12,284 nucleotides of DNA from Erysipelotrichaceae bacterium (GCA_017419065.1 JAFOMB010000003.1:1-12284); one strand, 5' to 3'; positions 6,428-12,284 are shown, counted from the stretch's first letter. Notes: generated by a model not told the origin, from the sequence alone. Numbers and translations: made by a program.

Positions 6428-7150
6428 TCAGTTGTCAGACAATATCGACAGAGCTTTCGAGGCGATCAGAAGGCCTGCGGAAGCCGGCACAAAGATGGAA
6501 GATGCCGGAATAGAACGACGGCGGGAATCCTCTTCTGTGACCTCATTCAGAGGCTTCAGAGGCTCTTTTGAGGAACAGACGACCAGGAGATCTTTGATGC
6601 CTCTTTTGCGCAGTTCATGTCTCATGACCTTGGCCAGAGGATCGCCCTTGGTCTTGTAGAGATCGATGCACTGGATGCCTTCCGGATCCAAGCGGTTCCC
6701 GCAGCCCATGGCGGAGATGACCGGGATATTCCTCTTCTTGGCTTCCAGGATGATATCGATCTTGGCACTTACCGTATCGATGGCGTCGATCACGAGGTCA
6801 TAGTCATCAAAAGGGATCTTTTCCTTTTCCTCCGGCAGATAGAAAAGAGGATATTTCCTCACTTCCACGTCCGGAGCGATCTCTTTGATGCGCTGTTCTG
6901 CCGCATCGACTTTCTCCATACCCAGTGTCTTTTCGGTGGCGATGATCTGGCGGTTGAGATTGGAAGGAACGACCTTGTCCCCGTCGATGAGATCGATCTT
7001 CCCGATACCGCTTCTGACCAGGGCCTCTACCGCATAGGAGCCGACACCGCCGATCCCGAAGACCGCGACTCTTTTCTCCTTCAGTTTCTCCATTTTCTCT
7101 TCTCCCAGCAGAGCTTCTATCCTCGCCAGGCGTTCACTTCTGTTTACCAT
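6428..7150 (-). CDS. tcdA: TcdA/HesA/MoeB-type E1-like enzyme, probable tRNA threonylcarbamoyladenosine dehydratase
   Basis: A 240-residue cytoplasmic ThiF-fold protein. It has the nucleotide-binding loop GIGGVGS (32-38) after strand RVAVF, the block IDLIDGDKVVPSNLNRQ (52-68) with the Asp, Asn and Arg-x-x-x-x-Gln elements used in ATP binding and adenylation, DLVIDAIDT (family D-x-x-x-x-A-I-D), and SAMGCGNRLDP, typical of YgdL/CsdL/TcdA proteins. TcdA uses ATP to cyclise the t6A37 carboxylate of tRNA to ct6A. The protein is somewhat shorter than E. coli TcdA at the C-terminus and has no CxxC zinc pairs, which argues against MoeB or ThiF. The start ATG overlaps the end of the acylphosphatase gene by 7 nt, with no good ribosome binding site, suggesting translational coupling. 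General HesA-like function is an alternative. Confidence 0.88.
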   Translation of the reverse strand: MVNRSERLARIEALLGEEKMEKLKEKRVAVFGIGGVGSYAVEALVRSGIGKIDLIDGDKVVPSNLNRQIIATEKTLGMEKVDAAEQRIKEIAPDVEVRKYPLFYLPEEKEKIPFDDYDLVIDAIDTVSAKIDIILEAKKRNIPVISAMGCGNRLDPEGIQCIDLYKTKGDPLAKVMRHELRKRGIKDLLVVCSSKEPLKPLNEVTEEDSRRRSIPASSIFVPASAGLLIASKALSILSDN

Positions 7151-7416
7151 CGGTAGTCAAATACCCTTTCTTCTTCCTCTACAGGGACTTCTTCTATCTC
7201 ATAGTCCCTGACATCGATAAAACGGTCTCCCTTCATGATCCTCGCAAAGAGCTCATTGAGGGCTTCCTTGTCTCCCTGCATGTAGATCTCGACATCGCCG
7301 TTGTCCAGGTTCTCTACCGTCCCGGTGATTCCGAGACTTTTGGCGTGGTTCATGCAGAACCAGCGGAAACCGACACCCTGGACTCTTCCCTTCACGATCA
7401 GGTGATAGCGTTTCAT
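7144..7416 (-). CDS. acyP: Acylphosphatase
   Basis: A 90-residue protein of standard acylphosphatase length. It begins MKRYHLIVKGRVQGVGFRWF, containing the phosphate-binding loop GRVQGVGFR with catalytic Arg18. The second motif, GITGTVENLDNGDVEIYMQG, supplies catalytic Asn36. It hydrolyses carboxyl-phosphate bonds of small acyl phosphates in the cytoplasm. GGAGGAG lies 2-3 nt before the ATG, which forms an ATGA overlap with the glycosyltransferase stop. It overlaps the next gene by 7 nt. All residues needed for activity are present. The link with its two operon partners is not obvious. Confidence 0.95.
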   Translation of the reverse strand: MKRYHLIVKGRVQGVGFRWFCMNHAKSLGITGTVENLDNGDVEIYMQGDKEALNELFARIMKGDRFIDVRDYEIEEVPVEEEERVFDYRW

Positions 7417-8720
7417 CTCTCCTCCAGCTTTTTAAAGAGGGATTCAAAGACCTTTTCATTCAAGGCCTCATAGGTCTTCTTCTCCTCTTCGCTGAGATCT
7501 TTTCCGAGGGCGCTTTGAAGGTCTTCCATCGCCAGATCGACATCGGCAGAAAGAGCCCTGGCGTTTTCCGTATTCGAAAGCGAAGCGGTCATCTTCTCTA
7601 AGGAGATCTCGACGAAATGACCGGCGGACAGCTTCTGAAGAGACAGGAGGGTCATCGCCTGCGAACAGGAGGTGTAATCTTCGATCTCCTTCAGGTTGAG
7701 GGAGAAGCGTGCCATCTTCAAAGCGTGGAAGACGCGGATATCTCTTCTTTCCAGAGAGTATTTCATGGCGATCGTATTGAGATAGCCGTCAAAGACTTTA
7801 TTCAGATAGTAGGCCGCCGTGATCGGATCCGGAGATTTCGTCTCATAGTAGACCGGAACTTTCTCCTCTCCCAGTTTCTTGGTTCCCGGCATGAGCGGGA
7901 TGGCGAAGTCATCCTGGGCCGCGGAAAAGAGGAAGCGGGTGATATTGGCTCTCTCCTGGGCGTATTCTTCCTTATTCAGGACGGAGCGGTAGAAGCGGTC
8001 GTAGTATTCAAAGACTCCGGTCTTCATGGCGATGATCTTCGGCAGATTCATCGACTGGGCAACTAAAGAGCCTTCCGTTTTCACATAGTAGTAGACCGGT
8101 ACCTGCAATGGGGTGATGGTCTTGCAGTGGAGGATGTATTCGAGGTTGAAGACGAAGTCCTCGCAGAAGTCCAGTTTCGGGTCCATGCGCAGTTTCTTTT
8201 CCTCAATGATGGAACGCTTATAGAGCTTATTCCAGAGGACGCCATAGTAGAGATCCGCCGGAGAGTCCATCATCTTGCTGCTGTAGGCTTCTCTCGTGAG
8301 AGCCTTAGGTTCCCGGATGCTTCCCTTGCGGGAGAGATTCTCGCCGACGACACGGTAGAATTCTCCGACGACCAGATCGCTGTCGTCTTCCTCCATGGCT
8401 CTGACTAAAAGCTTGATCGAATCCTCCGGGATCCAGTCATCCGCATCAAGGAAGCGGATATACTCTCCCTTCACCGCTTCAAGCGCCGCATTCCTGGCCG
8501 CGGAGACACCGGCATTCTTCTGGTGGATGACCCGTACTCTCTGATCGTTTTCCGCGTATCCGTCAAGGATCTGCGCAGAGAGGTCCTTACTGCCGTCATC
8601 GACAGCTACGACTTCCAGAAGGTCATATTCCTGATCGAGGATGCTTTCTATACAGCGGGCGATCGTATTTTCCGCATTATAGACCGGAACGATCACACTG
8701 ACTAATTTTCTGTTTTCCAT
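7413..8720 (-). CDS. Family 2 glycosyltransferase
   Basis: A 435-residue GT-A glycosyltransferase. The N-terminal GT2 domain has VSVIVPVYNAENTI (7-20), the nucleotide-binding VDDGS (40-44), NAGVSAARNAAL (69-80) and the metal-binding LDADDW (91-96, DxD-type). A later CEDFVFNLEY block (186-195) supplies the probable catalytic acidic residues. The remaining about 200 residues are mainly helical and not recognisable. No transmembrane segment is visible, so it is probably a cytoplasmic or peripheral enzyme adding sugars to a surface polymer (teichoic acid, capsule or glycolipid); donor and acceptor are unknown. First gene of the operon with acyP and tcdA. It has a perfect TATAAT ending 6 nt before its ATG and no proper Shine-Dalgarno. 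Divergent from the DUF1294 gene. Confidence 0.92.
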   Translation of the reverse strand: MENRKLVSVIVPVYNAENTIARCIESILDQEYDLLEVVAVDDGSKDLSAQILDGYAENDQRVRVIHQKNAGVSAARNAALEAVKGEYIRFLDADDWIPEDSIKLLVRAMEEDDSDLVVGEFYRVVGENLSRKGSIREPKALTREAYSSKMMDSPADLYYGVLWNKLYKRSIIEEKKLRMDPKLDFCEDFVFNLEYILHCKTITPLQVPVYYYVKTEGSLVAQSMNLPKIIAMKTGVFEYYDRFYRSVLNKEEYAQERANITRFLFSAAQDDFAIPLMPGTKKLGEEKVPVYYETKSPDPITAAYYLNKVFDGYLNTIAMKYSLERRDIRVFHALKMARFSLNLKEIEDYTSCSQAMTLLSLQKLSAGHFVEISLEKMTASLSNTENARALSADVDLAMEDLQSALGKDLSEEEKKTYEALNEKVFESLFKKLEER

Positions 8721-8726
8721 ACTTCT

Positions 8727-8732
8727 ATTATA
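8727..8732 (-). promoter_or_regulatory. -10 box of the glycosyltransferase operon, 6 nt before the ATG
   Basis: A perfect TATAAT on the minus strand, then AGAAGT, then ATG. The expected start of transcription falls on the start codon. No good -35 is seen at 16-18 nt; the place where it would lie overlaps the divergent promoter. Confidence 0.6.
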
Positions 8733-8764
8733 GATGAGCTTTTCAGGAAAAAGAGAAAGCCGTT

Positions 8765-8770
8765 TATAAT
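8765..8770 (+). promoter_or_regulatory. -10 box of the DUF1294 gene, 6 nt before the ATG
   Basis: A perfect TATAAT on the plus strand, then AGAGAC, then ATG at 8777. This mirrors the arrangement on the other strand 32 bp away. There is no Shine-Dalgarno and no good -35 (TTCAGG at 17 nt). Confidence 0.6.
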
Positions 8771-8776
8771 AGAGAC

Positions 8777-9046
8777 ATGCCTTATATCCTCGTCTTCTAC
8801 ATCCTCCTGAACATCTTCTCTTTCTTCCTCTACGGCCTCGACAAATACAAGGCGAGGAAAGAGAAATGGCGTATCAAAGAGAATACCCTTCTCTTCTTTT
8901 CCTTTCTCGGGATCATCGGAGGATTTTTGGGCATGTCGGTATTCCATCACAAGACGAAAAAGAAGAAGTTCCGCATCCTGCTTCCCCTCTTTCTGATCGC
9001 GGAAGCCGTTATTGCCTGCCTTCTTCTTACCCATGATTTCTCTTAA
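8777..9046 (+). CDS. DUF1294 family small membrane protein
   Basis: An 89-residue integral membrane protein with three hydrophobic segments: residues about 3-18 (ILVFYILLNIFSFFLY), 37-54 (TLLFFSFLGIIGGFLGMS) and 68-85 (LLPLFLIAEAVIACLLL). The signature elements of DUF1294 are all present: N-x-x-x-F-x-x-Y-G-x-D-K near the N-terminus, the basic KARKEKWRIKENTLL block, G-G-x-x-G in the second helix, and the FHHKTKKKKFRI block. The function of the family is not known. It is the only plus-strand gene here, divergent from the glycosyltransferase and convergent with the lipoprotein gene. Its stop codon lies in the tetraloop of its terminator. Family call is secure. Confidence 0.9.
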   Translation: MPYILVFYILLNIFSFFLYGLDKYKARKEKWRIKENTLLFFSFLGIIGGFLGMSVFHHKTKKKKFRILLPLFLIAEAVIACLLLTHDFS

Positions 9047-9060
9047 GAGGGATCTTTTTT
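9035..9060 (+). terminator. Terminator of the DUF1294 gene, overlapping its 3' end
   Basis: GATTTCTC (9035-9042), loop TTAA, GAGGGATC (9047-9054) form an 8-bp stem with two G-U pairs, followed by six Ts. The stop TAA occupies 9044-9046, inside the loop. On the minus strand the G-U pairs become mismatches and there is no T-run, so it should work only for the plus-strand gene. Confidence 0.8.
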
Positions 9061-10093
9061 ATTCCCAGGCGTCCTTCAGATTCCCGTCGTTTTTATAGAA
9101 AGTGTCCATCCTGATGACATAGTCCCATTCCGCCTTGGTCAGGAATTCCTCATAGGTGTAGACTCTCACCTGCAGATCCTTGACCCAGTAGGCTTCTCCG
9201 ATATAGATGTATTCCTCATCCATTCCGATGATGATCCCGATGTGGCCTTCCAGTCCCACAAGATCTCCCGTCCGTATGTCTTCCATCGCGATGTCCTTGA
9301 CAGAGGCTTTTTCACCCAGGTCAGTGAGATCTGTGATGTCATTGCTGGGACCGGCACCGATGTCGCCGGTGTCATACCCGGCATTTAACAGGACCCAGGA
9401 GATGAAGCCGGAACAGTCTAAGCCGTTATCGACTTTTTTATCTCTTTCATATTCATATAACGGACAGCCCCAGATCTCCGGTCCGGTCACGGAGGCCGTG
9501 ATCTCCTCCTTCTTCGTCTCGAATAGGTAGAGGCCCCGATGATAGTATCGGCCTTCCCCGTCCGCTTCCAGAAGCTGGCCGTTGAGTCGGCCGTTTTCAT
9601 AGAAGTAGCTCAGTTTATACGGGAAGCGAAGCAGGAGGAACCTGGCAGCGGCCACCGCGGCAGCCCTGGTCTTCGGTCCGGCCTCTTCCACTTCATAAGC
9701 CAGGATCTTGTCGATGTATTCCGCTTCCTCTTCGCTGTATCTCCGGCACGGCAGAAACTCCTTTTCGTGGTTTACGGCAGGAGGCGTATAGAGATCGGAG
9801 ACTTCAAAGACATAACGGTCACTGCTGTTTTCGATCGCTGTCTTTCCCGGAGATAAAGCCGTCACCGTATTCCCCGATACGGAAAGAATGTCTTCATCTT
9901 CCGAAGAATAGAGATTTCCCACTCCGCTTACGGAAGAAGCCTCCAGGGTATAGGTCTCTCCTTTGGCCAGATAGATGATCTCGTGTTCCGTGGCTTCCCT
10001 TTCCGGAAGGTCAAGAAAGACTCTCTCTTCCGCTTCGGCCTCACAGCCCGAAAGAGATAAGAGGATCACAAGAAAAACCAGCAGGGCTTTCAT
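9059..10093 (-). CDS. Lipoprotein with Ig-like segment and C-terminal NlpC/P60-like hydrolase domain
   Basis: A 344-residue secreted lipoprotein. The signal peptide is MKALLVFLVILLSLSGC (lipobox LSGC, Cys17). Residues about 40-98 (KGETYTLEASSVSG... SPGKTAIENSSDRYVFEV) resemble a bacterial Ig-like (BIG2) beta-sandwich. A helical region follows, with RAAAVAAARFLLLRFPYKLSYFYENGR at about 143-169. The C-terminal part has the cysteine-peptidase core NGLDCSGFISWVLLNAG (Cys227) and GDLVGLEGHIGIIIGMDEEYIYIGEA (His284), as in NlpC/P60 or CHAP-like peptidoglycan hydrolases. It probably cleaves cell-wall peptides at the outer face of the membrane; the substrate is inferred. The start at 10093 is preferred: it begins the signal peptide, and the in-frame ATG at 10102 overlaps the -10 box. 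Converges with the DUF1294 gene. Confidence 0.85.
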   Translation of the reverse strand: MKALLVFLVILLSLSGCEAEAEERVFLDLPEREATEHEIIYLAKGETYTLEASSVSGVGNLYSSEDEDILSVSGNTVTALSPGKTAIENSSDRYVFEVSDLYTPPAVNHEKEFLPCRRYSEEEAEYIDKILAYEVEEAGPKTRAAAVAAARFLLLRFPYKLSYFYENGRLNGQLLEADGEGRYYHRGLYLFETKKEEITASVTGPEIWGCPLYEYERDKKVDNGLDCSGFISWVLLNAGYDTGDIGAGPSNDITDLTDLGEKASVKDIAMEDIRTGDLVGLEGHIGIIIGMDEEYIYIGEAYWVKDLQVRVYTYEEFLTKAEWDYVIRMDTFYKNDGNLKDAWE

Positions 10094-10100
10094 ATCCTGC

Positions 10101-10106
10101 ATTATA
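10101..10106 (-). promoter_or_regulatory. -10 box of the lipoprotein gene, 7 nt before the ATG
   Basis: A perfect TATAAT on the minus strand, then GCAGGAT and the ATG at 10093. The only Shine-Dalgarno-like AGGA is 1 nt from the ATG, too close to work normally. The -35 position lies within the arm of a 9-bp inverted repeat. Confidence 0.58.
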
Positions 10107-10124
10107 AAGGAATCTTTATTTTTT

Positions 10125-10158
10125 CTGTCTGAAATGAATCTGATCTTTATTCAGACAG
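10125..10158. repeat. 9-bp inverted repeat upstream of the lipoprotein gene, possible operator
   Basis: CTGTCTGAA (10125-10133) and TTCAGACAG (10150-10158) are perfect inverted repeats with centres 25 bp apart. The arm nearest the lipoprotein gene covers the -35 position of its predicted promoter. No T-run follows on either strand, so a terminator is unlikely. It could be a DNA operator, or a stem in any transcript reading through from the PHP gene. Confidence 0.5.
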
Positions 10159-10177
10159 TGAACTTGACAATGAAGTA

Positions 10178-10207
10178 TCAAAAAAGGATGACCTCTCAGT
10201 CATCCTT
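10178..10207 (-). terminator. Terminator of the PHP gene, overlapping its 3' end
   Basis: AAGGATGAC (10207-10199), loop TGAGAG, GTCATCCTT (10192-10184) form a perfect 9-bp stem followed by further Ts to 10180 on the minus strand. The stop codon TGA (10198-10196) lies in the loop and the last codons form the left arm. Confidence 0.92.
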
Positions 10208-11059
10208 CTTATCGTATTCCGAACAGGCCTTCATATCCTCATAGAAGGAATACGGGACAAAGAGGTTTCCCCTTCCCGTTCCCAGGTCGATACCCGGTTT
10301 GGCCAGACCGTGATAGTCAGAGCCGCCGCTCTGTTTCAGGGAGAATTCTTCCGCTAAAGATACCGCTGTCTTCTTCATCTCCGGAGTGAACTCCGTGTAT
10401 TCCGTTTCGATCGCGTCGAGACCGGCAGCCTTGGCTTCCGGAAGGAAGACTCTGAGTTCTTCTTCGTTCAGATTGAGAAGCGGATGGGCGATGATAGCGG
10501 TGGCGCCGAAGGTCTTGATGAAGCGGACCGCCGCGATCGAGGTGATGCGCTTCGGCGGGAAGTAGTAGCCGTTTCCTTCCTTGAGAAGACCCGCGAAGGC
10601 CTCCGGGACGTTCTGGACGACGCCCTTCTGTACGAGGACCCTGGCGACATGGGAGCGGTTGAAATCCTTGCCTCCGGACAAGGCGGAGACTTCCTCGAAG
10701 GTGATGTCATAGCCGTCTGCCGCTAATAGATCGATCAGACGGGTATTGGAGTTGACCTTGGCGATATGCGCCAGTTCTAAGAAGTCATCGATCTCGGGCC
10801 AGTACTTCTCCTTGAAGAAAAGGCCGACGACGTGGATCTCCTTCCCGTTCCATTCTGTCGAAAACTCGCAGCCCGGAATGGTGATCACCCTGGACTTCTT
10901 TCCGGCTTCCATGAATCTCTTGAGACCGCCGGAGGTATTGTGATCGGTCAGAGCCAGTGCCGAAAGACCCTTCTCTTCCGCTAAAGAGACCAGTTCTTCC
11001 GGAGTATTGGTGCCATCGGAAAATGTCGAATGGCTGTGCAGATCGCAGAACTGTTTCAT
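10196..11059 (-). CDS. PHP-domain phosphoesterase, 3',5'-nucleoside bisphosphate phosphatase / RNase AM (YciV) type
   Basis: A 287-residue cytoplasmic metallo-phosphoesterase with all PHP metal ligands visible: DLHSHSTFSDG (His8, His10, Asp15), LTDHNT (Asp39, His40), PGCEFS (Glu65), IHVVGL (His76), IAHP (His192) and GGSDYHG (Asp248, His250). The insert RSHVARVLVQKGV (135-147) is typical of the YciV/RNase AM group, which hydrolyses pAp-like 3',5'-bisphosphates and trims RNA 5' ends exonucleolytically. Substrate is inferred from the family; a histidinol-phosphatase role is less likely with this insert. It follows the YjbR-EVE gene by 15 nt and is probably cotranscribed. AGAGGA directly touches the ATG, leaving no spacer. 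A TCTAAT box sits 6 nt before the ATG, so an internal leaderless transcript is possible. Confidence 0.9.
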   Translation of the reverse strand: MKQFCDLHSHSTFSDGTNTPEELVSLAEEKGLSALALTDHNTSGGLKRFMEAGKKSRVITIPGCEFSTEWNGKEIHVVGLFFKEKYWPEIDDFLELAHIAKVNSNTRLIDLLAADGYDITFEEVSALSGGKDFNRSHVARVLVQKGVVQNVPEAFAGLLKEGNGYYFPPKRITSIAAVRFIKTFGATAIIAHPLLNLNEEELRVFLPEAKAAGLDAIETEYTEFTPEMKKTAVSLAEEFSLKQSGGSDYHGLAKPGIDLGTGRGNLFVPYSFYEDMKACSEYDKKDD

Positions 11060-11074
11060 TCCTCTATTAGATTA

Positions 11075-12163
11075 TCATGAATCTTCCTGTCCTCCTATGC
11101 CGACATTCGTATCATAGTAGGACATGAAGTCGCAGAACTCCTTCGTAGCTGTCCGCTGGCCGCGGATGGCCGTGATGCCGAGCCTTTTTAATACCGGGAA
11201 AGGACAGAGGTCTTCCTCATAGATCTCCAGAACATCCATCGACATGATCTTCTTCATGGAGACAGCGCCTTTGTATCGATAAGGGATGTCTGTCTTTTTC
11301 ACCAGACACTTATACCGGATAGCGGAGACAGGTGCGGCGATGTACATGTAGACGATATCTCCCGGCTGAATCCTGCTTCCCTGTTTCCAGATGACGTCTT
11401 TTCTCTCTTCGAAGTGTCTTTCGATGTCGTAGTACTTCGGGTTGGCCGGGACGATCCAGATGTTGGAAGCGGAAGAAGACTTGCGGTTTCCTAAGACGAC
11501 GCTATCCCGGCTCTCCCTTATCATCTTCCGGAGCGTCTCATCATCGACGGTCTCATCCAAGACGACCGTCAGCCAGTTTTTCTTGTTCATGTGGTAAGGA
11601 AGAAAGACACCTTTGATCTGAAGATACTCTTCTCTTTTGGAAGGCAGGACCTTCAGATCCAGGGTCTCGATCTTCTCATCGCTTTTCTCTTTCGGATAGA
11701 CCTTCTTTTTCTCGATCCGCATGATCAGGCCGTACCACTTCGCATTCTCCGGACAGCGGAAGACCGCGCATTCCGGGAGTCTCTGAAACGGATGGTCAGC
11801 TTCTTCCCCGTATCTTTCTTTCAGGTATTCCGCCAGACGGACAGCCTGGTCGGAATAGAAGTCCCGCTTTACGAAGCAGTGTTCCGCGATGTCTTCCAGG
11901 ATATCCAGATAGGCCTCCTTGACTTCCGCGGAATAGGTTCCCAGAAGGGAAAGACGGATCTGTATGTATTCTTCTCCGGAGTCGGTATCGATGACTTTTC
12001 CGGAGACATATCCCTTTTCATCGATTCTTATATACGCTTCAAAAGCGCCGTCATAAAAGGCTTTCCGATAGAGCCAGTCCTTGCCCTCTTTCTGAAATCC
12101 ATAGGGGATAAGCGTCTCTTTATTGACTCTCTTTTTCTGAAATACTTCTTCCTCTAATGTCAT
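11075..12163 (-). CDS. YjbR (MmcQ/DUF419) and EVE-like domain fusion protein
   Basis: A 362-residue soluble protein. Residues about 1-118 are a mixed alpha/beta region found with this family but not otherwise recognised. Residues about 122-225 (HPFQRLPECAVFRCPENAKWYGLIMRI... FLPYHMNKKNWLTVVLDETVDDETLRKMIRESRDSVV) are a YjbR/MmcQ domain, a CyaY-like fold. Residues about 233-345 (SNIWIVPANPKYYDIERHF... VIWKQGSRIQPGDIVYMYIAAPVSAIRYKCLVKKTDIP) fit an EVE-like domain of the PUA superfamily, whose members bind modified bases in DNA or RNA. Function of the fusion is unknown; nucleic-acid recognition is inferred. The start at 12163 is supported by AGGAG 7-8 nt upstream and forms an ATGA overlap with the upstream gene. 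It precedes the PHP phosphatase gene by 15 nt. Confidence 0.85.
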   Translation of the reverse strand: MTLEEEVFQKKRVNKETLIPYGFQKEGKDWLYRKAFYDGAFEAYIRIDEKGYVSGKVIDTDSGEEYIQIRLSLLGTYSAEVKEAYLDILEDIAEHCFVKRDFYSDQAVRLAEYLKERYGEEADHPFQRLPECAVFRCPENAKWYGLIMRIEKKKVYPKEKSDEKIETLDLKVLPSKREEYLQIKGVFLPYHMNKKNWLTVVLDETVDDETLRKMIRESRDSVVLGNRKSSSASNIWIVPANPKYYDIERHFEERKDVIWKQGSRIQPGDIVYMYIAAPVSAIRYKCLVKKTDIPYRYKGAVSMKKIMSMDVLEIYEEDLCPFPVLKRLGITAIRGQRTATKEFCDFMSYYDTNVGIGGQEDS

Positions 12164-12284
12164 CTCTTTACTCCTGTGTATACCGGATGGCATCTGCCGC
12201 ACTGACTGCAGCCGTTGCAGGTGAGTCTCATCCCGCACTTCTGACAGCGCTCCCCGAAGTAAGGCACATAGAGGTCCTTTTCCG
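12160..12284 (-). CDS. C-terminus of a cysteine-rich zinc-ribbon-like protein, partial
   Basis: The last 40 residues of a gene entering from the right edge are open in one minus-strand frame and end at TGA 12162-12160, which overlaps the next ATG by 4 nt. The visible part reads ...DLYVPYFGERCQKCGMRL and then TCNGCSQCGRCHPVYTGVKR. Cysteines form CxxC, CxxC and CxxCH groups in about 22 residues, as in zinc ribbons or, less likely, an iron-sulfur site. The ATGA overlap with the YjbR-EVE gene and the non-random cysteine spacing support a real coding end. With so little sequence neither the family nor the function can be given. Confidence 0.72.
   Translation of the reverse strand, partial: EKDLYVPYFGERCQKCGMRLTCNGCSQCGRCHPVYTGVKR

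Noticed and set aside
8702..9034. Minus-strand open frame of 110 codons opposite the DUF1294 gene
   Set aside because: The plus-strand frame has all DUF1294 signature blocks and its own promoter and terminator. The antisense frame is charged low-complexity sequence.
9047..9061. Bidirectional terminator shared by the convergent DUF1294 and lipoprotein genes
   Set aside because: On the minus strand the two G-U pairs turn into C-A mismatches and no T-run follows, so it is a terminator only for the plus strand.
11591..12157. Plus-strand open frame of 188 codons opposite the YjbR-EVE gene
   Set aside because: Phe/Leu-rich shadow of a gene with recognised domains. No ribosome binding site or family resemblance.
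1..12284. Mobile elements, CRISPR arrays, tRNA or rRNA genes, phage or defence genes
   Set aside because: No transposase or integrase, no regularly spaced repeats, no tRNA cloverleaf or rRNA motifs were found while reading both strands.

Overview
The window looks like a chromosomal segment of a medium-GC Bacillota (Firmicute), probably a gut-type member. The evidence is AGGAGG-type ribosome binding sites, a guanine riboswitch of the Bacillus/Clostridium kind, a Gram-positive BMP-type nucleoside ABC transporter, short-signal lipoproteins and U-tailed intrinsic terminators. The genus cannot be fixed from this sequence. All genes but one (a DUF1294 membrane protein) are on the minus strand. I see no tRNA, rRNA, CRISPR array, insertion sequence or phage gene.

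Layout, described in minus-strand transcription order from the right end. (1) 12284-10196: the C-terminus of a cysteine-rich zinc-ribbon-like protein, a YjbR+EVE fusion protein and a PHP-family phosphatase. They are tightly packed (4-nt overlap, then a 15-nt gap) and end in a strong terminator. (2) 10093-9059: a lipoprotein with a probable Ig-like domain and a C-terminal NlpC/P60-like hydrolase domain. (3) 9046-8777 (plus strand): a DUF1294 membrane protein, divergent from (4). (4) 8720-6428: a GT2 glycosyltransferase, acylphosphatase and a TcdA/HesA-type E1-like enzyme, with overlapping reading frames. (5) 6234-6019: a 71-aa protein of unknown function between its own AT-rich upstream region and a strong terminator. 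(6) 5930-713: a guanine-class purine riboswitch followed by the nucleoside ABC importer bmpA-nupA-nupB-nupC. (7) 640 to the left edge: a PfkB-family sugar/nucleoside kinase behind its own promoter, cut off by the window end.

Regions 6 and 7 form one physiological theme. Guanine or hypoxanthine sensed by the leader should shut down import of purine nucleosides, and the adjacent kinase may phosphorylate an imported nucleoside or its sugar. The riboswitch has a readable expression platform: a 13-nt pyrimidine stretch just after P1 is perfectly complementary to the region abutting the bmpA Shine-Dalgarno, and the 3' strand of P1 has a competing downstream partner. The last part of the leader also contains a plausible terminator.

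A second pattern runs through the window. Four transcription units without a usable Shine-Dalgarno (kinase, glycosyltransferase, DUF1294, lipoprotein) have a TATAAT-like -10 box exactly 6-7 nt before the ATG, and the PHP gene has a near match at the same distance. This places the predicted transcription start on or next to the start codon and suggests leaderless mRNAs. Genes inside operons, and the riboswitch-led operon, mostly use conventional ribosome binding sites.
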